This document shows positions 59,385-64,000 of a DNA stretch of 64,000 bases, in pieces. Each line of letters starts with the position of its first letter. Within the stretch, counting starts at the first letter, position 1. Source of the stretch: Microterricola viridarii (GTDB taxonomy: Bacteria; Actinomycetota; Actinomycetes; Actinomycetales; Microbacteriaceae); contig NZ_LT629742.1 in NCBI RefSeq assembly GCF_900104895.1, positions 744,001 to 808,000 on the forward strand. The letters run 5' to 3'. The notes beneath the pieces are model-generated. The model ran no database searches. It was not told the DNA's origin and saw nothing but the letters and a program-made list of their open reading frames with translations. The position numbers were made by a program, and so were the translations under genes.

Positions 59385-60442
59385 GCGGCCGCACGCGTGT
59401 GACCCGGCTGGCGGCCGACCAGCGCGTCGGCCTCATCGTGCTCATCCTCGTGCTCGTCGCGGCGATCGGCACGGCGAAGCCGATGTTCTTCTCCACCCAG
59501 TTCATCATCGCCCCGATGCTCACGAGCATCGCGATCTTCACCGTCGTCGGGCTCGCCCAGATGATGGTGCTCTCGGTCGGCCAGATGAACCTCGCGGTCG
59601 GCGGCATGGCGGCGGCCGGCGCAATGGTCGCCGGCATCGCCTACCAGGCGCTCGGCGTCCCGCTCATCGTCGGCCTCGTCATCGGCCTCGCCGCGAGCGG
59701 ACTGATCGGCGCGGTGTGCGGGCTCCTGGTCGCCAAGGCCGGGGTCAACTCCTTCGTCGTCACGCTGGCGATGAGCTTCGCGCTGCTCGGGCTCGTCCCC
59801 AGCACCTATGCCTGGGTGAGCCCGGGCGCGGCGATCACGGTCGACACCCCGGGCCTGGCCGAGCTGGGCCGCGCGACGACCGCCGATCTCTGCATCGGCG
59901 ACGTCTGCGGGCCGGAGGGCATCCCGCTCATCCTGTTCATCGCGCTGGCCGCGATGGCCGTCATCTGGTTCCTGTTCGCCCGCATGCGCGTCGGGCGGGA
60001 GACCCTGCTCACCGGATCGAGCGAGAAGGCGGCACTGCTCTCGTCGATCCCGGTGGCTCGGCGCATCGTCACCGTGCACACCCTCTCCGGCGTGCTGGCA
60101 GGCCTGGCCGGCTTCATGCTCGGCGCGAGCACGGGCTCCTTCACGCCGGGCATCGGCCAGGAGTTCATGCTGCAGTCCTTCCTCGGCCCGATCCTGGGCG
60201 GAACCCTGCTGGCCGGCGGCTACGTCTCGGTCATCGGCACGTTCTTGGGCATCGCGCTCACCGTGGTGATCCGGCAGGGGCTCCTGCTCTTCGGCGTGGG
60301 CATCGAGGGCCTGAACATCCTGCTCGGGTCGATCCTCTTGATCGCACTGTCCTTTGACCGAGTTCGGGATGCCGTCGGCAAACGCTCCGCACTCGGCGCC
60401 GCTCGGCGGCCAGAACCTGTTATTGAGGAGGAGGCACGATGA
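59381..60442 (+). CDS. Sugar-type ABC transporter permease 1 (RbsC family)
   Basis: A 353-residue inner-membrane permease with about ten helices. LIVLILVLVAAIGTAKPMFF, VGQMNLAVGGMAAAGAMVAG, GLLVAKAGVNSFVVTLAMSF and GTLLAGGYVSVIGTFLGIAL match the RbsC/BPD-transp-2 family. It has an inserted loop of about 40 residues (AITVDTPGLAELGRATTADL, CIGDVCGPEG) with two Cys outside. Start overlaps the upstream gene by four bases and its stop overlaps permease 2. The two unlike permeases probably form a heterodimer. Confidence 0.92.
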   Translation: MSGRTRVTRLAADQRVGLIVLILVLVAAIGTAKPMFFSTQFIIAPMLTSIAIFTVVGLAQMMVLSVGQMNLAVGGMAAAGAMVAGIAYQALGVPLIVGLVIGLAASGLIGAVCGLLVAKAGVNSFVVTLAMSFALLGLVPSTYAWVSPGAAITVDTPGLAELGRATTADLCIGDVCGPEGIPLILFIALAAMAVIWFLFARMRVGRETLLTGSSEKAALLSSIPVARRIVTVHTLSGVLAGLAGFMLGASTGSFTPGIGQEFMLQSFLGPILGGTLLAGGYVSVIGTFLGIALTVVIRQGLLLFGVGIEGLNILLGSILLIALSFDRVRDAVGKRSALGAARRPEPVIEEEAR

Positions 60443-61470
60443 ACAACGCCAGCCTTGCGCGCGTCCTGCACAGCCCCAACACCCCCCTGGCCATCGTCGT
60501 CGTCCTCGGCGTGGCCGTGCTCACGGTGCAGTCCGGCGGGAGCTTCCTCTCGCCGATCTCCGTGCAGACCTTCTTCCAGTTCCTCGCGATCCCCATCGTG
60601 ATCGGGCTGGCCCAGATGGCCACGCTCGCCGTCGGCCAGCTCAACCTCGCGGTGGGGGCGATCGGCGGGTTCTCCGCCTGCCTCGCGGCGATCTTCATGG
60701 CGGACTTCGGCCTGCCCGGCTGGCTCGGCGGCATCGCCGCGATCCTCATAGGCCTGGCCTGCGGTTTCGCCAACGGCCTGCTGGTCGTCTTCACCCGCAT
60801 CAACGGCTTCGTCGTGACGCTGGCCACGATGACGATCCTGAGCGGTGCCCAGTACGCGCTCGTCGGAACCCGCACCATCACCGCGGATGCCTGGCCAGAG
60901 CTCCAGGCCATCGGCCGGGCGCAGCCGCTCGGCATCCCGCTGATCTTCTGGATCGCCGTGGCCATCGCCGTGGTGCTCGCCATCGTCTACCGGCACGCCC
61001 TGCTCGCCCGCGACATGCTGGCCAGCGGCGGCAACCCGCTCGCGGCCACCCTGAGCGGAATCTCGAACAACCGCAGCCTCGTTGCGGCGCACGCCCTGTC
61101 CGGTCTGCTCTGCGGCTTCGCGGCGCTCATCGTGCTCGCCTCGCTGCCCGGGGCCAACAAGTCCGTCGGCGGTGACTGGCTGCTCTCGAGCTTCGCCGCC
61201 CCGATCATCGGCGGCGTGTCGCTGGTCGGCGGGACCGTCGCGGTGCTCGGCACCGTGCTCGCGGCGACAATCGTCCGCCTCGTCGACAGCGCCCGCGCCG
61301 CCTTCCAGCTCGACCCGAGCTGGGTGAACTTCGTGATCGGCGCCGTCGTGCTGGGGACCGTGGCGTTCGACCGAGTTCGCGCCCGCCGTCAGTCCGGTGC
61401 GCAGCGTCGCCAGAGCAAGACCCCGGATGCGCCGCCCACCGCCGCCGTCCGTGCCGTTGAAGGAGCATGA
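60439..61470 (+). CDS. Sugar-type ABC transporter permease 2 (RbsC family)
   Basis: A 343-residue permease of the same family. VVVLGVAVLTVQSGGSFLSP, VGQLNLAVGAIGGFSACLAA, FANGLLVVFTRINGFVVTLA and GGVSLVGGTVAVLGTVLAAT are the conserved segments. It differs enough from permease 1 to indicate a heterodimeric channel rather than recent duplication. ATG 60439 overlaps the previous stop (ATGA), and its stop overlaps the ATPase start at 61467. Confidence 0.92.
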   Translation: MNNASLARVLHSPNTPLAIVVVLGVAVLTVQSGGSFLSPISVQTFFQFLAIPIVIGLAQMATLAVGQLNLAVGAIGGFSACLAAIFMADFGLPGWLGGIAAILIGLACGFANGLLVVFTRINGFVVTLATMTILSGAQYALVGTRTITADAWPELQAIGRAQPLGIPLIFWIAVAIAVVLAIVYRHALLARDMLASGGNPLAATLSGISNNRSLVAAHALSGLLCGFAALIVLASLPGANKSVGGDWLLSSFAAPIIGGVSLVGGTVAVLGTVLAATIVRLVDSARAAFQLDPSWVNFVIGAVVLGTVAFDRVRARRQSGAQRRQSKTPDAPPTAAVRAVEGA

Positions 61471-63014
61471 CCATGGCTACGAGCCCATACGCCCTTGAGG
61501 TCAGAGGGATCACGAAGAGCTTCCCCGGCGTTCGCGCCCTCGACAACGTCAATCTGCGCCTGAAGCCCGGCGAGGTGCACGCCCTCCTCGGCGAGAACGG
61601 GGCAGGCAAGTCCACGCTGATCAAGATCCTGACCGGCATCCAGCCCGCCGACTCCGGATCAATCCTTGTCCGCGGCCAGGAGCGCACCTTCCAGTCCGCC
61701 CACGCGGCCACGATGGCCGGCATCGGGGTCGTGCACCAGGAGCGCAACGTCATCGCCGACTTCACCGTCGCCGAGAACATCGTGCTCGGCAACACCCCCC
61801 GGCTCCGCGGCGGGCGGGTCGACTGGAAGGCCGTCGACTCCGGCGCCAAGCGCGTGCTGGACATGCTCGACTTCCCGATCGATCCCAGCATGCCGACACG
61901 CCTGCTCTCCTCCGCCCAGACGCAACTGGTTGAGATCGCGCGCGGCCTGTACGCGGACAGCGCCGTGCTCCTGCTCGACGAGCCGACCGCCTCCATCAGC
62001 GAGGCGGAGTCGACGCTGCTGTTCGACGTCGTGCACCGCCTCACCGCGCAGGGGCGGGCGATCCTCTTCGTCAGCCACAAGCTCGAAGAGGTCTTCGCGC
62101 ACTGTGACACTGTCACGGTGTTCCGGGATGGCCGGTCGGTCGCCGAGTCGGAACCGCTCTCGGCGTACACCCGCGACAGCATCGTCGACCTGCTCGTCGG
62201 GCGCACGCTCAGCAAGCTCGACGTGCCGGAGCGCTCGCCCGATGTTTCGGGAACGCCGGCCCTGGAACTCGTCGGCGTCGACACGGCGACGGGGCACCAC
62301 GGCATCGACCTGAACGTGCACTCCGGCGAGATCCTCGGGCTCTACGGCCTCGTTGGCGCAGGGCGGACGGAGCTGGCCCGGGCCGTTCTCGGCCTCGACC
62401 AGATCACCTCCGGTGACCTCAAGGTCAACGGCACGCCCGCTGTCATCCGCTCGGTTGGGGATGCCCTCGAACGATTCGGGATCGGCTACGTCACCGAGGA
62501 CCGCAAAGCCGAGGGGCTCTTCCTCGACCAGACGGTGGCCAAGAACCTCACGGTGACGATTCTGAAGAAGCTCTCCAACGGGCTGGGCGTCGTGCGGGAG
62601 AAGGCGGCGCGCCAGGCCGCCGACGACTACATTTCGTCGCTCGACATCAAGGTGGCCTCGCGCGACCAACTCGTCGGAACGCTCTCTGGCGGAAACCAGC
62701 AGAAGGTCTCGCTGGGCAAGTGGCTGGCCGCGAAGACCGAGATTCTCATCATCGACGAGCCGACCGTCGGCATCGACGTGCGCACGAAGGGCGCCTTCTA
62801 CACGCTGATCTGGCAGCTGGCCCTCGAGGGCAAGGCCGTCATCGTGATCTCGAGTGACCTGGCCGAGATGGTCACCCTCGTCGACCGCATCGCAGTGATG
62901 CAGGACTTCGCGATCACGGGAGAGGTCGTCAACACCCACGACTACGAGCAGATGAGCAAGGCCGTCATCCGGCTCATCCACGAGGAACAGCCCGCTCCGG
63001 CCGGTGGGCGATGA
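61467..63014 (+). CDS. Sugar-type ABC transporter ATPase (two-domain, RbsA/XylG family)
   Basis: A 515-residue protein with two ATPase domains. Domain 1 has Walker A GENGAGKST, the altered signature LLSSAQTQLVEIARGL and Walker B VLLLDEPTASI; domain 2 has GLVGAGRTELARAV as a degenerate Walker A, signature LSGGNQQKVSLGKWL and ILIIDEPTVGIDVRTKG. This matches RbsA-type fused ATPases with one degenerate site. ATG 61467 overlaps the upstream stop; ATG 61473 is an alternative start. It completes the importer with the binding protein and two permeases. Confidence 0.93.
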   Translation: MTMATSPYALEVRGITKSFPGVRALDNVNLRLKPGEVHALLGENGAGKSTLIKILTGIQPADSGSILVRGQERTFQSAHAATMAGIGVVHQERNVIADFTVAENIVLGNTPRLRGGRVDWKAVDSGAKRVLDMLDFPIDPSMPTRLLSSAQTQLVEIARGLYADSAVLLLDEPTASISEAESTLLFDVVHRLTAQGRAILFVSHKLEEVFAHCDTVTVFRDGRSVAESEPLSAYTRDSIVDLLVGRTLSKLDVPERSPDVSGTPALELVGVDTATGHHGIDLNVHSGEILGLYGLVGAGRTELARAVLGLDQITSGDLKVNGTPAVIRSVGDALERFGIGYVTEDRKAEGLFLDQTVAKNLTVTILKKLSNGLGVVREKAARQAADDYISSLDIKVASRDQLVGTLSGGNQQKVSLGKWLAAKTEILIIDEPTVGIDVRTKGAFYTLIWQLALEGKAVIVISSDLAEMVTLVDRIAVMQDFAITGEVVNTHDYEQMSKAVIRLIHEEQPAPAGGR

Positions 63015-63048
63015 GTGTCGCGGCCCGCCAGCCCCGTCTGGCACACTG

Positions 63049-63819
63049 ATGAGCATGCCAGCCCCTGGACCGAACCGCATCGCGCGCAGCGTCTTGTCTG
63101 ACGAGACATATTTTGTGATCCGCGACATGCTGCTCGACCATCGCATCGCACCGGGGCAACGCGTCAACATCGAGGCGCTCGCCGCCGATCTCGGCGTCTC
63201 GCCCACGCCCGTTCGGGAGGCGCTCGCCCGGCTGGAATCGGACGGCCTCGTCGTCAAGACGCCGTTGCGCGGGTACTCATCGACCCAGCTGCTCGGGGTG
63301 CGCGAGTTCACCGAGCTGTCGCAGTTCCGCGACCTCATCGAGCCGTGGACGGCCGCGCAGGCTGCCCGCAGCATCGACGAGGCCGGCATCGAGGCCATCC
63401 GCGACGAGCTCGCGAATGCGCGCGCCGCCATCCTGCGCGAAGCGGATGGGGCGGGCAGCTACGCCGCGCTGACCGAGCACGACGCGCGATTCCACTCGCT
63501 GATCGCGCGGCTGGCCGGCAACGAGCTCATGGTCCAGGCCTTCGAGCGCACCCACTTCCACCTGCACTTCCTGCGGCTCTACATGGCCTCCCTCGCGCAG
63601 ACCTCCAGGCCGGAGGACGAGGCGCGGCTCATAGCGAATGCGTTCGGCGACTACTACCGCAGCGACGGTGGTTCGCTGGCCCTCGACGAGCACACCGCCA
63701 TCGCAGAGGCGATCATCGAACATCGGGCCGAGGATGCCGCCCGGCTCATCCGTGAGCACATCGAGTCATCGCAGCGGCGCTTCGAACCCGTCGTCGCGCT
63801 GCTCGAGCGCGAGGGATGA
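63049..63819 (+). CDS. GntR-family regulator (FCD domain)
   Basis: A 256-residue repressor. The winged helix holds LDHRIAPGQRVNIEALAADL, SPTPVREALARLESDGLVV. The FCD ligand domain (residue 90 on) keeps the metal-type residues in LTEHDARFHSLIARLAGNE and a final EDAARLIREHIESS. FCD regulators usually bind small organic acids with a metal, so this protein likely responds to the hydroxy acid or sugar acid handled by the enolase-superfamily enzyme. The start is ATG 63049. It lies 34 bp past the ATPase and closes the unit. Confidence 0.9.
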   Translation: MSMPAPGPNRIARSVLSDETYFVIRDMLLDHRIAPGQRVNIEALAADLGVSPTPVREALARLESDGLVVKTPLRGYSSTQLLGVREFTELSQFRDLIEPWTAAQAARSIDEAGIEAIRDELANARAAILREADGAGSYAALTEHDARFHSLIARLAGNELMVQAFERTHFHLHFLRLYMASLAQTSRPEDEARLIANAFGDYYRSDGGSLALDEHTAIAEAIIEHRAEDAARLIREHIESSQRRFEPVVALLEREG

Positions 63820-63826
63820 CGGCGCG

Positions 63827-63846
63827 CTGAGGGCCCCGGCCCTCAG
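63827..63846. terminator. Hairpin between the GntR gene and the minus-strand gene
   Basis: CTGAGGGCC and GGCCCTCAG around CC, serving both convergent genes; its right arm includes the stop codon of the minus-strand gene. Confidence 0.7.
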
Positions 63847-64000
63847 CCGCCCGCGGGCGTGAGGCGCTCGCGCAGGAACGCGACGACCCGCTCCCGGGCG
63901 AGCAGCGCCGGGTGGCCCGGCGTCTCGCGCAGCTCGGTGGTGAGCACCGAGTGCGCGCCGCTCGGGAATCCGGTGGGGTTGCCCGGCGAGGAGTCCAGGG
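63843..64000 (-). CDS. C-terminal fragment of an unidentified protein (cut by window edge)
   Basis: The last 52 residues of a minus-strand gene whose start is beyond 64000. The visible text (GNPTGFPSGAHSVLTTELRE, HPALLARERVVAFLRERLTP) ends in a helix of the kind that closes alpha/beta-hydrolase domains, and a His in GAHSVL or GHPALL could be the catalytic one. This is only a resemblance. Convergent with the GntR gene. Confidence 0.45.
   Translation of the reverse strand, partial: LDSSPGNPTGFPSGAHSVLTTELRETPGHPALLARERVVAFLRERLTPAGG

Overview
High-GC actinobacterial chromosome segment, most likely Microbacteriaceae. The inference rests on strong GC bias, dense overlapping operons, many GTG and TTG starts, heavy use of the GGATGCC/GGCATCC word, and dispersed repeats built on GGTCGAGTAGCGAGGAACGAG. 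No rRNA, tRNA, CRISPR array, prophage or replication origin was seen. One insertion sequence (IS481 family) is present. Genus cannot be assigned from the window.

Layout. 1-2.3 kb: purL (cut by the left edge). 2.5-4.2 kb: cupredoxin lipoprotein and two membrane proteins. 4.3-6.7 kb: Fur-family regulator with a perfect operator, catalase, and a tiny YV-repeat protein. 6.8-8.0 kb: a DUF559 endonuclease-like gene bracketed by two copies of a 24-14-24 hairpin repeat. 8.1-9.1 kb: purQ-purS. 9.3-11.2 kb: DrrAB-type ABC exporter. 11.2-14.5 kb: kynurenine operon (tryptophan dioxygenase, an amidohydrolase, kynureninase) divergent from a TetR gene. 15.3-16.2 kb: VOC dioxygenase, then 560 bp of repeats. 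16.8-22.7 kb: purC, MgtC, secreted GH5 glycosidase with tandem operators, purD, SCP-like protein. 22.8-30.6 kb: heme uptake (hmuTUV) divergent from a 1503-residue HtaA surface protein across two iron boxes.

30.7-35.2 kb: purF, an uncharacterised gene, purM, DUF3073. With purL, purQ, purS, purC and purD this makes seven de novo purine genes spread over 35 kb and interleaved with unrelated units. 35.4-38.8 kb: flavin monooxygenase-like protein and a KimA-like APC permease. 39-43.8 kb: atypical GH1 protein, OhrR-type MarR with a divergent zinc-ribbon protein, PadR-DUF4097 operon, and TipA-like MerR with a 19-bp-spacer promoter. 44-48.1 kb: DUF4097 lipoprotein, repeats, GNAT, a 42-residue membrane protein, and YczE divergent from its MocR regulator.

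48.2-56.9 kb: RND efflux pump with an IS481-family element inserted exactly at its stop codon, methyltransferase with a His-rich loop, lactate dehydrogenase, Nudix hydrolase, reductase/epimerase and ureohydrolase-like protein. 57.2-63.8 kb: a six-gene uptake and catabolism unit (solute-binding lipoprotein, mandelate-racemase-type enolase, two permeases, ATPase, GntR) whose substrate is unknown. The right edge cuts an unidentified minus-strand gene.

The least explained items are the DUF559 gene with its flanking hairpins, the amidohydrolase at the formamidase position of the kynurenine operon, the YV-repeat protein, and the racemase/enolase-transporter unit.
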